In this document: piece by piece, positions 1-9,301 of the stretch
Layout: every line of letters begins with the position of its first letter
How positions within the stretch are numbered: position 1 is the stretch's first letter
From: Paenibacillus terricola
Lineage (GTDB): Bacteria > Bacillota > Bacilli > Paenibacillales > Paenibacillaceae
DNA length: 64,000 bases
NCBI RefSeq assembly: GCF_014779765.1
Contig: NZ_JACXZA010000003.1
Coordinates: 620,001 to 684,000, forward strand
Direction of reading: 5' to 3'
The notes under the pieces: generated by a model
What the model was told of the DNA's origin: nothing
Database searches by the model: none
What the model saw: only the letters and a program-made list of their open reading frames with translations
Position numbers and translations under genes: made by a program

Positions 1-1304
1 CTTAGACGGAATAAGCGCGATAGATTAATAATCATCTCGCTGATCTTGTCCTGTCCGGCAGACTCCGCTTCCCAGAATATCGTATCCAGCATGTTGTATA
101 GAAAATGCGGATTGATCTGCGCCTGCAGCGCCTTGAGTTCTGCCTCCTGCTCCCTAAGCCGGAGCACGTAAACATCGTCAACCAGCGACTTAATATTTTC
201 GACCATATTGTTATACCCCTGACTTAGATAGCCAATCTCATCTCCATATTTGACCTCTACTTTCTCATCGAACTGGCCGTTCTGGAAACGGCGCATCGAC
301 AGCAGCAGATTCTTAATCGGAGCGGTTAGGAAAGAAGTAAGCAGCAGCATGATCGGAATGCTCATAACCAACATACCTACAACGAGCAGCACGATAAACT
401 GCTGGATGGAATTGAGCTCCTTGGTCAAGACGCTGAGCGGAACCGCATAGAGATACTGCCAACCATTCTCTCCTTTGCTGTACGTTAAAAGCAGGCTCTC
501 CCCGTCCAACCGCACAACCTTGGATCCCGACTCCGGAACGGATCGAATCATCTCCAGCTCAGACTGCCCTTCCTTGTAAAATGGTTTGCCCGCTTCCAGC
601 AGCGGCGCGCCGCTGGCATCCAGAATGACAAGCCCATGATCCTTGTCGTACAGATTCGCCAAGTATTGCGCCTTGATCGTCTCCTGATTGACGCCAACGA
701 ATATGAACCCGATCGCATACCCGTTATTCACATTCCGGACGATCCGGGTCATCCCAATCTTGTCCTTGCGGTTATTCTGAATAAACACATTGTCCGCAGG
801 CATTGGAAACCAGAGCGGCGCACCGCGCAGATTGGCAGTCAGCTTATAGATCGGGTTCGCTTCAATCTGCTGAATCGTACCCGAACCGCTGCTGTCATCG
901 GTTGCGACCTGGAATAAAGGCGGACCTTCCTTCCCATACAGCGCAACGTAGTCGAAGTTGCCCGTTAAGAGCATCTGATTCATCAGCGTCGTCGTCGACC
1001 CATTGTACAAGGCAGGATCAAGCGAACCTTCTGACGGCCTGACATCCGATTGAAGCGTCGACTGAATATAAGGGTCCATTACAAATACCGTTACCCAGTT
1101 GGAGATCGCCTTTTGCATCGACCGCATATTGTTCTCAACAACCCGTACAACGCCTAGATTGGTGGAGCTGACCTTGTTTACGACTTGGGTCTTTGACGTT
1201 TCAATCGCATAATACCCGAGCGCAACGGAAAACACTGTCATAAGCAGCGTGAACAAAATAATGATTTTGAATTTTAGGCTTAAGTTGAAATAAGCGCGAA
1301 GCAT
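1..1304 (-). CDS. YesM-class sensor histidine kinase (partial, C-terminus off window)
   Basis: Membrane sensor kinase of the YesM class, which usually phosphorylates an AraC-type (YesN) response regulator controlling sugar uptake. The reverse frame starts at ATG 1304 and runs off the left edge; 434 residues are visible. Order: TM1 about residues 11-32, extracellular sensor region about 33-300, TM2 about 303-325, a HAMP-like linker to about 380, then the start of the His_kinase domain with QINPHFLYN, whose His (about residue 400) is the expected phospho-acceptor. The ATP-binding domain is outside the window. It is divergent from the solute-binding gene at 1508, the usual arrangement when such a pair controls a neighbouring importer. 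The ligand is unknown; xylo-oligosaccharide is plausible from the GH43 gene. Confidence 0.92.
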   Translation of the reverse strand, partial: MLRAYFNLSLKFKIIILFTLLMTVFSVALGYYAIETSKTQVVNKVSSTNLGVVRVVENNMRSMQKAISNWVTVFVMDPYIQSTLQSDVRPSEGSLDPALYNGSTTTLMNQMLLTGNFDYVALYGKEGPPLFQVATDDSSGSGTIQQIEANPIYKLTANLRGAPLWFPMPADNVFIQNNRKDKIGMTRIVRNVNNGYAIGFIFVGVNQETIKAQYLANLYDKDHGLVILDASGAPLLEAGKPFYKEGQSELEMIRSVPESGSKVVRLDGESLLLTYSKGENGWQYLYAVPLSVLTKELNSIQQFIVLLVVGMLVMSIPIMLLLTSFLTAPIKNLLLSMRRFQNGQFDEKVEVKYGDEIGYLSQGYNNMVENIKSLVDDVYVLRLREQEAELKALQAQINPHFLYNMLDTIFWEAESAGQDKISEMIINLSRLFRL

Positions 1305-1442
1305 AAGGATCACAAGCCTTTACATATATGCTTTTTTTGTCATTCTAATCTTCCCTTGCAGCAATCACAATGACTCGGGTGAAGGTTTCGACAATCGTCT
1401 ACCTTCGTCTTTTTTTCTCTACTGACCGTTCATTATTCCGCT

Positions 1443-1451
1443 TGTTATGAT
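1443..1451 (+). promoter_or_regulatory. candidate extended -10 promoter of the sugar importer operon
   Basis: TGTTATGAT (TGn plus TATGAT) lies about 55 bases before the solute-binding gene start. A weak -35-like CTGACC lies at 1422-1427, 18 bases upstream of TATGAT. The importer operon has no other obvious promoter in the divergent gap with the kinase. Start site not demonstrated. Confidence 0.4.
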
Positions 1452-1507
1452 CAGTGCAGGCCAAATGAGTTGCCAGATTCCTTAATCAACCATCAGGGGG
1501 AATAACG

Positions 1508-2842
1508 ATGAAGAGATATTCCAAGTTAGCGCGTGCATCCATATTAACGCTTGCTATTGCATCCGTAGGTTCGCTTGCTGCATGCGGCAGCGACAACGGT
1601 TCCAGTACGTCGGACAACAACAGCGGCAGCGGCGACAGCAAAGTAACGCTGCGCTTCTTCTCCAACCTGCCAGACCGCAAATCCGGACAAGGACTTGCTG
1701 AACAAACGGTAATCGATAATTACGTGAAAGCAAATCCGAACGTCAAGATCGATGTCGAGACGCTTGCGGAAGAGCCTTTCAAGAACAAACTGAAAGCTTA
1801 TATGTCCTCCAACGAACCGCTTGATATTACCATGGTTCACGGCGGTGCCGAGCTTAATACACTTGTACAAGCCGGTTATGTAACGGAGCTGGATCCGAAG
1901 CAGTATGAAGGCGAGCAATACAACTTCCTGCCAGGCGTGTACAAATCGTTCACCTTCAACGACAAGCTGTATGGCTTGCCGCGTAACAGCGACTATGAAG
2001 TCATTTACTACAATAAGAAATTGTTCGCAGATAATGGCGTGAAAGTGCCAACGACACTCGGTGAGCTGCTCGATGCTGCCAAGGCATTCCGTGATAAAGG
2101 CATCGCACCGATGTCCATTAACGGCAAAGACCTGTGGAGCTTCGGCGAGATGTATCAGAACCTCGTGCTGCGTTACAGCGGCAATCAGAATCTGATTCTT
2201 GATGCGATCGATAAGAAAACCAAATTCGCAGACGACGAGAGTTTCTTGAAGGCTGCGCAATTCCTCGGTCAAGTGCGCGACGCAAAGATGTTCCAAGATT
2301 CCTTCATGACGGCCGACTACGGCGCATCCCAGAACATGTTCACGCAAGGCAAAGCAGCGATGTGGTACATGGGCTCGTGGGAAGCTGGCATGGCGACGAA
2401 CGAAGCGCTGCCTGAAGAGTTCCGCCAGAATCTTGGCGTCGTGAAATTCCCGGTTGCCGAAGATGGCAAAGGCACATTGGATGATCTGCTTGCTTGGAAC
2501 GGCGGCGGCTATGCAATGGTAAGCAGCTCGAAGCATCCGGAAGAAGCGAAGAAGTTCTTCGATTACCTGATGAGCGCTAACCAATGGGCGAAGACAGCAT
2601 GGGATACGGGTGCTGCAGTTCCAGCACAGAAATATGATCTGACGGGCTCCGAGAGCGAAGTTCAGAAGACGCTGACGGACATTCTGGTCAATGCAGCGTC
2701 GACATCCGGCGCTTCCGCAATCGACTACGGCACGCCGAAGTTCAAGGACGACATTCAGAATGCACTAGGCAAGTTCTTCTCCAGCAAACAATCACCTGAA
2801 GATCTGTTAAGCGCGCTCCAGACAGCGGTGGACAATCAATAA
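1508..2842 (+). CDS. sugar ABC transporter substrate-binding lipoprotein (family 1)
   Basis: Extracellular lipoprotein that captures a sugar and passes it to the two permeases encoded next. 444 residues with a lipoprotein signal: basic start, hydrophobic core and lipobox LAAC (Cys about 26), followed by a Ser/Gly/Asp-rich linker. The mature part has the family-1 solute-binding pattern, for example TMVHGGAELNTLVQAGYV and the C-terminal AMVSSSKHPEEAKKFFDYL segment. A strong purine-rich RBS (CAGGGGG) precedes ATG 1508. First gene of the operon 1508-6298. No ATP-binding subunit is encoded here; relatives use a shared MsmX-type ATPase. Substrate inferred as xylo-oligosaccharide from the GH43 gene. 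Confidence 0.92.
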   Translation: MKRYSKLARASILTLAIASVGSLAACGSDNGSSTSDNNSGSGDSKVTLRFFSNLPDRKSGQGLAEQTVIDNYVKANPNVKIDVETLAEEPFKNKLKAYMSSNEPLDITMVHGGAELNTLVQAGYVTELDPKQYEGEQYNFLPGVYKSFTFNDKLYGLPRNSDYEVIYYNKKLFADNGVKVPTTLGELLDAAKAFRDKGIAPMSINGKDLWSFGEMYQNLVLRYSGNQNLILDAIDKKTKFADDESFLKAAQFLGQVRDAKMFQDSFMTADYGASQNMFTQGKAAMWYMGSWEAGMATNEALPEEFRQNLGVVKFPVAEDGKGTLDDLLAWNGGGYAMVSSSKHPEEAKKFFDYLMSANQWAKTAWDTGAAVPAQKYDLTGSESEVQKTLTDILVNAASTSGASAIDYGTPKFKDDIQNALGKFFSSKQSPEDLLSALQTAVDNQ

Positions 2843-2914
2843 TGGCATAGAAGGAATCGGATAAGGACAGGGCGATCCTGTCTTTATCCCTTTCTAAAGG
2901 ATGGAGTGATTATC

Positions 2915-3805
2915 ATGCATCGAGTGTTTAGAAACAAAACAGCCATTTTTCTATTCGTAGCTCCTGGTATGCTGCTGTTCGCGTTAACCTTCCTGGTTCC
3001 GATTATCGTCAGCGGCTACTATTCCTTCACGGATACGCTTGCTCCAGGGACGAAAGTCACGATGGTTGGCTTCGACAATTATACGAACCTGCTCTTCCAC
3101 GACGAGCGATTCTGGCTTGCGCTGCGCAACGCCCTGCTGCTTGGCATCGGCTTTATCGTCATTCAGCATCCGATCTGTATTTTCTTCGCTATCCTGCTCG
3201 ACCGACTCGGAGGCAAAGCGGAGAAGATCTTCCGTACGATTTTCTTCATTCCGTGCGTCATCTCGGTTGTCGTTATTTCGAAAATGTGGCTTTCCCTGCT
3301 CGATCCAACGTTCGGCATGCTGAACAAGTTGCTGGATCTGGTTGGGCTTGATTCCTTGAAGCACGCTTGGCTTGGCGAGAGCAGTACGGCGCTAGGCTCC
3401 ATGCTGTTCATTCTGATCTGGGCAGGCTTTGGCTGGGGACTTCTGTTCTATTATGCAGGCGTTAAAGGGATTTCCGAGGATCTGTACGAGGCCGCTCAGC
3501 TCGACGGCGCTTCCGGCTTCCGTATGCACCTGAAGATTACGGTACCGCTCTTGAAACCGGTTATTGCTGTTCAACTCACGCTTGCGATCATTACGGCATT
3601 GAAACAAATGGAGACCGTCTTCCTCACGACCAACGGCGGACCTGGCGACTCTACGCAATTCCTCGCGGTTTATTTGTACAACAAAGCATTCTCGGCCAGC
3701 CAATACGGCTATGCCAATGCCATATCGGTATTGTTCGTTATCGTATGTTTACTTGCAACATATTTGAGCAATCGTCTCACTCGCAATGATGCGACGGATT
3801 TCTAG
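2915..3805 (+). CDS. sugar ABC transporter permease (MalF/UgpA type)
   Basis: Inner-membrane permease subunit with six predicted transmembrane segments. The EAA loop that contacts the ATPase is visible (EAAQLDGASGFRMHLKITVPLL, about residues 193-214). ATG 2915 is chosen over the in-frame GTG at 2906 because GGATGGAG lies at the right distance before the ATG; 296 residues result, normal for the family. It is paired with the permease at 3818. Confidence 0.92.
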   Translation: MHRVFRNKTAIFLFVAPGMLLFALTFLVPIIVSGYYSFTDTLAPGTKVTMVGFDNYTNLLFHDERFWLALRNALLLGIGFIVIQHPICIFFAILLDRLGGKAEKIFRTIFFIPCVISVVVISKMWLSLLDPTFGMLNKLLDLVGLDSLKHAWLGESSTALGSMLFILIWAGFGWGLLFYYAGVKGISEDLYEAAQLDGASGFRMHLKITVPLLKPVIAVQLTLAIITALKQMETVFLTTNGGPGDSTQFLAVYLYNKAFSASQYGYANAISVLFVIVCLLATYLSNRLTRNDATDF

Positions 3806-3817
3806 GAGGGCGACAAC

Positions 3818-4642
3818 ATGATAGCACGCAAAAAAACGGCAATCTGGATCTTCTTCCTGATCGTCGCCGCAGGACAATTATTTCCGCTCATCTGGCTTGT
3901 TGACTTCTCGTTCAATTCAAGCGCAGACTTTTATTCCAATAGCATTCTGAAATGGCCCAGCTCGCCTCAATGGCATAACTACGTAAATGCATGGGTGGAT
4001 GGGAAATTTTTAAAATATCTAGGCAACAGCTTGCTTGTTTCCGTAGTGACCATCGCACTGACGGTCGTTTTGTCTCTCACGTTGTCTTATGCGTTCATCC
4101 GCATGCAGTGGAAGCTGCGCTCGCTGTTCTATACGATCTTGCTGCTCGGGATCATGATTCCGATTCATGCGACATTGCTGCCGAACTTCGCGATCTTCAA
4201 GGCGCTTGGTCTTACCGATTCCTACTTCGGACTTATTCTTCCTTATACGGCGGTATCCGTTCCGCTCGGAACGTTCATGCTCAGCGGCTTCCTGCGCAGC
4301 ATTCCGAAGGAGCTTGAAGAGTCGGCTCTCATGGATGGCTGCAGCATCTACCGCATCGTGTTCCAGATCATTGCGCCGCTGCTTAAGCCAGCGCTTGTCA
4401 CCGTTATCGTAACGACGTTCCTGAACTGCTGGAATGAATTCATTATGGCTTCGACGTTCCTTAGCAAGGATGCGCTCAAGACGCTGCCTTTCTCGGTCAT
4501 GAACTTCGCGGGTCAATATTCTTCCGATTACGGCTCCCAGTTCGCTGTCATGGTGCTCACTTCGATCCCTGCCATCATCATCTATGCGGTGTTCAATGAG
4601 CAGATTACGAAGGGCGTTACAGCTGGCGCTGTCAAAGGCTAA
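3818..4642 (+). CDS. sugar ABC transporter permease (MalG/UgpE type)
   Basis: Second permease half of the importer, 274 residues, six predicted transmembrane segments, with the conserved EAA-loop motif LEESALMDGCSIYRIVFQIIAPLL. The C-terminus ends in KGVTAGAVKG, the typical end of this permease class. AGGAGG lies 8 bases before ATG 3818. Only 12 bases separate it from the upstream permease, so the two are co-transcribed and form the heterodimeric channel. Confidence 0.92.
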   Translation: MIARKKTAIWIFFLIVAAGQLFPLIWLVDFSFNSSADFYSNSILKWPSSPQWHNYVNAWVDGKFLKYLGNSLLVSVVTIALTVVLSLTLSYAFIRMQWKLRSLFYTILLLGIMIPIHATLLPNFAIFKALGLTDSYFGLILPYTAVSVPLGTFMLSGFLRSIPKELEESALMDGCSIYRIVFQIIAPLLKPALVTVIVTTFLNCWNEFIMASTFLSKDALKTLPFSVMNFAGQYSSDYGSQFAVMVLTSIPAIIIYAVFNEQITKGVTAGAVKG

Positions 4643-4666
4643 TAGGAGCGGAAGGAGACAGACGGT

Positions 4667-6298
4667 ATGATTCAGAACCCTATTCTTAAAGGCTTTAACC
4701 CCGACCCTTCCATCCTGAGAGTCGGGGACGATTACTACATTGCGACTTCAACGTTCGAATGGTATCCCGGCGTACAGCTGCACCATTCCAAGGATCTTGT
4801 GAATTGGCGTGTCATCGGCTATGCATTGGATCGTCAGTCGCAGCTCGATCTCAAAGGGATCGAGGCTTCGGGCGGCGTATGGGCGCCATGTCTAAGCTAC
4901 GATGATGACGCTAAGCTCTTCTATCTCATCTATACGATCATGCGCAGTACGAACGGCAACTTCTTCGATCTCGACAATTACGTTGTCACGGCAAGCGATA
5001 TTGCCGGACCTTGGTCCGATCGTACTTATTTGAATAGCTCAGGGTTTGACCCTTCCTTGTTCCATGATGACGATGGCCGCAAATGGCTGCTCAATCTGGA
5101 GTGGGATAACCGTCCTGGCTACGAGCATCCCGGCTCCATCGTTATTCAGGAATATGACCCGGAACGCCGCGAGTTGATCGGTTACCCAGTCAGCATATTC
5201 CGCGGAGCTACCGATATGGGATGCCTGGAGGCTCCGCATATTTACAAGCGGAACGGTTATTACTACATGATGGCGGCAGAAGGCGGTACGGGCTTCGGGC
5301 ATGGCGTAACCATCGCTCGTTCCGAATCGTTGTTTGGTCCATACGAGTCTGACCCTTGCAACCCGATTATCACCTCCGCTAAGGAGATAAACCTCAATCG
5401 GCGAGGCGTCGACGATTACTTAAAGCCGTACCAGTACAATCCCGAATCTATTCTGCAGAAAAGCGGTCACGGCTCCCTGGTTGAGACTGCAGCCGGCGAA
5501 CCTTATATTGCCCATCTCACGGCGAGGCCGCTCGCCTCTAATCAACGCAGCATGCTGGGACGGGAGACGGCCATCCAGCGCTGCGAATGGACCGAGGACG
5601 GCTGGCTGCGGCTGGCTTCCGGCGGGCAGCGGGCGGAACTGACGGTGCCGCCCCCTCTGCTTGCACCAGCGCCTTGGGAGACGGAACCATCCCGCGAGCA
5701 CTTCGACAGCGGCGAATGGAACGTGCATCTGAATTCGCTGCGCGTACCGCTAAGCGAGGATTGGGTTAGCCTTAGCGCGCGGTCAGGTTATATGCGTCTG
5801 CGCGGCCGGGAGTCGTTGTTCTCCCTTCACGAGCAAAGCCTGATCGCCCGCCGCCTCCAATCGGTTCATGCGATTGCCGAGACATGCGTGGAGTTCGAGC
5901 CGGACAACTTCCACGAGACCGCGGGTCTGACGCTATTTTATGACCAGAATATGTTCTATTACTTAAGGATCTACTATAGCGAAAGTCTTGGCAGCAAATG
6001 TCTGGGCATTCTGTACGCGGACAACGGCGTGAGACTGCAAGAGTCCCGTATGCCGATTGCCGATTGGGATCGCGTTTACTTGCGGGCCGTTATCGAAGCC
6101 GAGGAGCTCCGGTTCTGCGGATCGCCGGACGGTGAGGAATGGACGCAGATCGGCCCTGTGCTCGATGCGAGCAAATGCTCGGACGAATATTCCAAGTACG
6201 GCCACTTCACAGGGGCATTCATTGGGGTATGTTGCCAGGATTCGTATCGTAAGCGTAAGCATGCGGACTTTGATTATTTTGAATACAAAGAGCTGTAA
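4667..6298 (+). CDS. GH43 beta-xylosidase / arabinofuranosidase-type glycosidase
   Basis: Glycoside hydrolase family 43, likely cytoplasmic because there is no signal peptide, cleaving xylo-oligosaccharides brought in by the importer encoded upstream. 543 residues: five-bladed propeller about 1-320 and a C-terminal beta-sandwich (Beta_xylosidase_C2 type) about 345-540. Expected catalytic residues are in place: Asp13 (base, in FNPDPS), Asp128 (in GFDPSLF) and Glu188 (acid, in CLEAPHIYKR). It follows the permease by 24 bases and is the last gene before a hairpin at 6337-6382. GH43 members vary between xylosidase and arabinofuranosidase activity; the N-terminal signature and the C-terminal domain favour xylosidase. 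Confidence 0.93.
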   Translation: MIQNPILKGFNPDPSILRVGDDYYIATSTFEWYPGVQLHHSKDLVNWRVIGYALDRQSQLDLKGIEASGGVWAPCLSYDDDAKLFYLIYTIMRSTNGNFFDLDNYVVTASDIAGPWSDRTYLNSSGFDPSLFHDDDGRKWLLNLEWDNRPGYEHPGSIVIQEYDPERRELIGYPVSIFRGATDMGCLEAPHIYKRNGYYYMMAAEGGTGFGHGVTIARSESLFGPYESDPCNPIITSAKEINLNRRGVDDYLKPYQYNPESILQKSGHGSLVETAAGEPYIAHLTARPLASNQRSMLGRETAIQRCEWTEDGWLRLASGGQRAELTVPPPLLAPAPWETEPSREHFDSGEWNVHLNSLRVPLSEDWVSLSARSGYMRLRGRESLFSLHEQSLIARRLQSVHAIAETCVEFEPDNFHETAGLTLFYDQNMFYYLRIYYSESLGSKCLGILYADNGVRLQESRMPIADWDRVYLRAVIEAEELRFCGSPDGEEWTQIGPVLDASKCSDEYSKYGHFTGAFIGVCCQDSYRKRKHADFDYFEYKEL

Positions 6299-6336
6299 AG
6301 ACGCAGATTAAAATGGAATATGGACACAAATCAAAC

Positions 6337-6382
6337 GAACACAAAGGAACACTCCTCAGATGAAGAGAGTTCCTTTGTGTTC
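6337..6382. terminator. bidirectional hairpin between convergent genes
   Basis: Perfect 14-bp inverted repeat, GAACACAAAGGAAC at 6337-6350 and GTTCCTTTGTGTTC at 6369-6382, between the GH43 gene and the convergent small gene. Neither strand has a strong U tract, so efficiency is uncertain. Confidence 0.65.
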
Positions 6383-6398
6383 ATTGCAATATCAATGG

Positions 6399-6716
6399 CT
6401 ATGCGCGATCGCGATCGCGGTTGTGGCTTCTCATGCCGGCAAGACCGAATAAACCAAGGAGACCAAGCCATCCCCAGTTAAATCCTTTATTGGTTGTGGT
6501 GGCATACGGGCGATAGTTATTCGTGTGCACGTTATTACCGGTGCCAACGTAATTCATGTCCGTGCCCAATGCGCGGTTTGTTGTGTTGATTCCTTCATTC
6601 ACGCCATGACGAATTTCATTACCTGGCGTATTGTACGTCGTATACGCAGAAGCAGGAGCAGCGGAAGACATCATCAAGCATGCCGCCAGACCACAGATCG
6701 GTAACCATTTTTTCAT
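6399..6716 (-). CDS. small secreted WGxxGxxG-type protein
   Basis: 105-residue exported protein. The signal peptide (residues 1-24) ends in ASA. A polar Asn/Thr-rich middle follows, then a C-terminal segment WGWLGLLGLFGLAG followed by RSHNRDRDRA. The W-G-x-x-G spacing, hydrophobic stretch and basic tail match what is called the WGxxGxxG family, whose layout resembles a C-terminal membrane-anchoring or sorting signal. Function unknown. GAGGGG precedes ATG 6716. It stands alone, convergent with the GH43 operon. Confidence 0.8.
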   Translation of the reverse strand: MKKWLPICGLAACLMMSSAAPASAYTTYNTPGNEIRHGVNEGINTTNRALGTDMNYVGTGNNVHTNNYRPYATTTNKGFNWGWLGLLGLFGLAGMRSHNRDRDRA

Positions 6717-6862
6717 GTTCTTACCCCTCTTCGATTAATGTTTAAGCATTAATTATTGTCCATCTGGGACGTGCTGTTTATTCTCGGCGTGGGGCTGAAC
6801 AATTTGACAATTGACACATTTATTTGAATGGAAACGCCGTTTGTATCGATGTTCTCGCGAAC

Positions 6863-6892
6863 ACAAAAAACGGCCCCGCCATTGGAGCCGTT
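6863..6892 (-). terminator. intrinsic terminator of the lipoprotein gene
   Basis: Read on the minus strand: AACGGCTCC, a short loop, GGGGCCGTT, then a run of T. It begins about 9 bases after the lipoprotein stop codon. Confidence 0.85.
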
Positions 6893-6900
6893 CCGTTCTT

Positions 6901-7608
6901 CTATTCCATTTCGTTTAAAGCCAGATTCCCTACCACGAGTTTGCTGCCTTTCACACTGTACTCTGCTTCTACATTCGCTATAAAGAAGCCAGGCGATACT
7001 TGCGCCGAAACTTCCGCGAGCAGATGCTGATTCTCCACCCGATACGTTACAATACTGCCGATTGCCACATCGTCAAACCACATGCCGGCGTCCTCATCGT
7101 TATATTGTTTGTTGATTGTGTTATCTTTGTACGTTAACGTGTAGTCCTTCTTCCCGTCCTTACTGCTCGCTGATGAGATCAAACTGCTCTTCACTACAGA
7201 AACAGCATCTTGTATGTCGAGCTCCGTGAAATCATTCCTAAGAACATGTACTTCTGAATCGCGCAACCCTGTACCGTATCCCTTGGTCAAAATGATAACG
7301 ACCTCCTGATCGGCATCTTGATCCAGATCGTCTCGAATAATCTCCGGATAGTAGCCATCGTTCGTTACATTGGTCCACGAGAAATGCTTGCTGTTCTCCC
7401 CAAGCTTCACCGTAATACCTGTCAGCATATCCCCGGATACACTCGTATCCGCAAACAGTTGAACGTACTTATCTGGACTCTCTGCAATGACAGACTCCTT
7501 ATCACCACTCGCGTTATTCTTCTGATCAGCAGGTGGCTCTGTATTGCTCGAGCACCCAGCAGCAGCTAATAAGAATAAAGCCAGAACGACCGCAATACGT
7601 TTCATCAT
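6901..7608 (-). CDS. hypothetical lipoprotein
   Basis: 235-residue lipoprotein of unknown function. The start is the first of two adjacent ATGs at 7608, behind GGGGGATT; the open frame extends upstream, but that part lacks an RBS and would bury the signal peptide. Signal peptide with lipobox LAAAGC, then a charged linker. The mature domain has DDLDQDADQEVVIILTKGYG, an Asp-rich loop like those of FG-GAP/calcium-binding repeats, so metal binding is possible but unproven. Transcribed alone and closed by a strong terminator. Confidence 0.75.
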   Translation of the reverse strand: MMKRIAVVLALFLLAAAGCSSNTEPPADQKNNASGDKESVIAESPDKYVQLFADTSVSGDMLTGITVKLGENSKHFSWTNVTNDGYYPEIIRDDLDQDADQEVVIILTKGYGTGLRDSEVHVLRNDFTELDIQDAVSVVKSSLISSASSKDGKKDYTLTYKDNTINKQYNDEDAGMWFDDVAIGSIVTYRVENQHLLAEVSAQVSPGFFIANVEAEYSVKGSKLVVGNLALNEME

Positions 7609-7710
7609 AATCCCCCATATCGTTACCTGTAGCTTCATTCTCTTATTTAGACTCGCCAGCGTTTCCAAATGTTTCATGCGAATATGCAAATGCTTGGACT
7701 TATATGTACG

Positions 7711-7744
7711 ATAATAAAAATGGCCGCCTTCTGCAGGCAGCCAT
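7711..7744 (-). terminator. intrinsic terminator of uxaBA
   Basis: On the minus strand ATGGCTGCCT and AGGCGGCCAT form a 10-bp stem with one mismatch, followed by TTTTATTAT. It lies about 50 bases after the uxaA stop codon. Confidence 0.85.
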
Positions 7745-7795
7745 TCGCTATTGGTAACGGTTGTAATAACCTGAAACGCCGCCACTATTATGCAT

Positions 7796-9301
7796 TTATA
7801 GAATAACGCCGTCCTTAAAGATCGCGATCTCTTTATAACCATTCTTCTCGTTGTGCGTCACTTTCTCTCCCGAGGCAATTGCAATCGCATACTCCCACAG
7901 GTCGTCAGCAAGCTCTTCCATGGAGGTTCCTTCCAACAGCCTGCCGGCATTGAAATCGATCCAATTCCGTTTGCGCTGCGCTAGCTCCGAATTGGTCGAT
8001 AGCTTAACAGTTGGTACAGGTCCGCCGAAAGGCGTACCTCTTCCTGTTGTGAAGAACACAATGTGCGCCCCTGCAGCCGTTAGTGCCGTTACGGAAACCA
8101 AGTCATTGCCTGGCGCTTCAAGCAAGTTCAGCCCATTCTTCTTTACCCTTGCCCCGTAAGGGAGAACGTCGGTAACGACCGCATGTCCCCCCTTCTGGGT
8201 ACAGCCGAGCGACTTCTCCTCCAGCGTGCTTATACCGCCCGATTTGTTGCCTGGCGAAGGGTTCTCATAGATGACCTGGTTATGCCGAACGTAATATTGT
8301 TTGAAATCGTTAATGAGCGTGACGATTTTGCCGTACACCTCTTCGTCGCATGCGCGATTCATCAGAATCGTCTCTGCGCCGAACATCTCCGGCACTTCCG
8401 TCAGAATGGACGTGCCGCCGGCCGCAATTAACCGGTCGGACAGCTTGCCGACTAACGGATTCGCCGTGATACCAGAGAAGCCATCCGAACCTCCGCATTT
8501 CAAGCCGATCTTCAGCTTTGATACAGGGATTGGCTTTGCAGTGAACGTCTGCGCGTATTCGACCAGTTCCCCGATCAGCGCTAGCCCTTCTTCCTGTTCA
8601 TCTTCGGCTTCCTGCGATTTCATAAACTTGATCCGCCGTGGATCGTGGTCTCCGATAACCGACTTGAACGATTCAATCTGGTTATTCTCGCATCCTAATC
8701 CCACGACTAACACGCCTGCCGCATTCGGATGATGAACAAGCGATGCCAGCAGCTTTTGCGTATAAACCAAGTCATCTCCAAGCTGCGAGCATCCGAATGG
8801 GTGTGCAAAATGGTAGATTCCATCTACCTGACCGGCATATTGACGGTTGCCATCGCGTGCTAGCAGCTCACAGGATTTATTAATGCAGCCAACGGTATTA
8901 ATGATCCATATCTCATTGCGAATGCCGACCTCACCGTTAGGCCGCTCATATCCCATAAACGTACGTCCCGCATCTACCGATGATGGAGGTGTAGAAGCGT
9001 TCAAACCTGCGAGCGGCTCGTACTTATAATCGAGAATGCCATCCAATCCCGTTCTAAGATTATGCGTATGCACCCATGAGCCTGGCGTGATTTCTTCACG
9101 GGCCTTGCCGATCGAGTAGCCGAACTTAAGGACATCGTCGCCAGAGGACACCTTGCTCGTCGCAATCTTATGCCCGCTTGTTACATCCTCTGAAAGTGTA
9201 AGCACGTCCCCGTTCTCCAGAATTAGCTCTTGTCCTTTGGATAACGAATCAAGCGCAATAATAACTTGATCGTTAGGCGATAACCGTACCCATTGCTGCA
9301 T
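7796..9301 (-). CDS. uxaA: altronate dehydratase
   Basis: Dehydrates D-altronate to 2-keto-3-deoxygluconate in galacturonate catabolism. 501 residues from ATG 9301: N-terminal SAF-type domain (about 1-90, LSPNDQVIIALDSL) and the large UxaA/GarD domain with GCSQLGDD, GLGCENNQ, KCGGSDGFSG and CTQKGGHA, the Cys/His-rich motifs expected for the metal site. ATG 9301 is chosen because GGAGGAC lies 7-8 bases upstream and because the ATG overlaps the uxaB stop as TAATG, implying translational coupling. Length matches the family (about 500). No kdgK/kdgA or uxaC lies in the window, so the rest of the pathway is elsewhere. Confidence 0.95.
   Translation of the reverse strand: MQQWVRLSPNDQVIIALDSLSKGQELILENGDVLTLSEDVTSGHKIATSKVSSGDDVLKFGYSIGKAREEITPGSWVHTHNLRTGLDGILDYKYEPLAGLNASTPPSSVDAGRTFMGYERPNGEVGIRNEIWIINTVGCINKSCELLARDGNRQYAGQVDGIYHFAHPFGCSQLGDDLVYTQKLLASLVHHPNAAGVLVVGLGCENNQIESFKSVIGDHDPRRIKFMKSQEAEDEQEEGLALIGELVEYAQTFTAKPIPVSKLKIGLKCGGSDGFSGITANPLVGKLSDRLIAAGGTSILTEVPEMFGAETILMNRACDEEVYGKIVTLINDFKQYYVRHNQVIYENPSPGNKSGGISTLEEKSLGCTQKGGHAVVTDVLPYGARVKKNGLNLLEAPGNDLVSVTALTAAGAHIVFFTTGRGTPFGGPVPTVKLSTNSELAQRKRNWIDFNAGRLLEGTSMEELADDLWEYAIAIASGEKVTHNEKNGYKEIAIFKDGVIL

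Noticed and set aside
1544-2584. 346-codon minus-strand frame inside the solute-binding gene
   Set aside because: Antisense shadow of a clearly recognised lipoprotein gene with lipobox and RBS.
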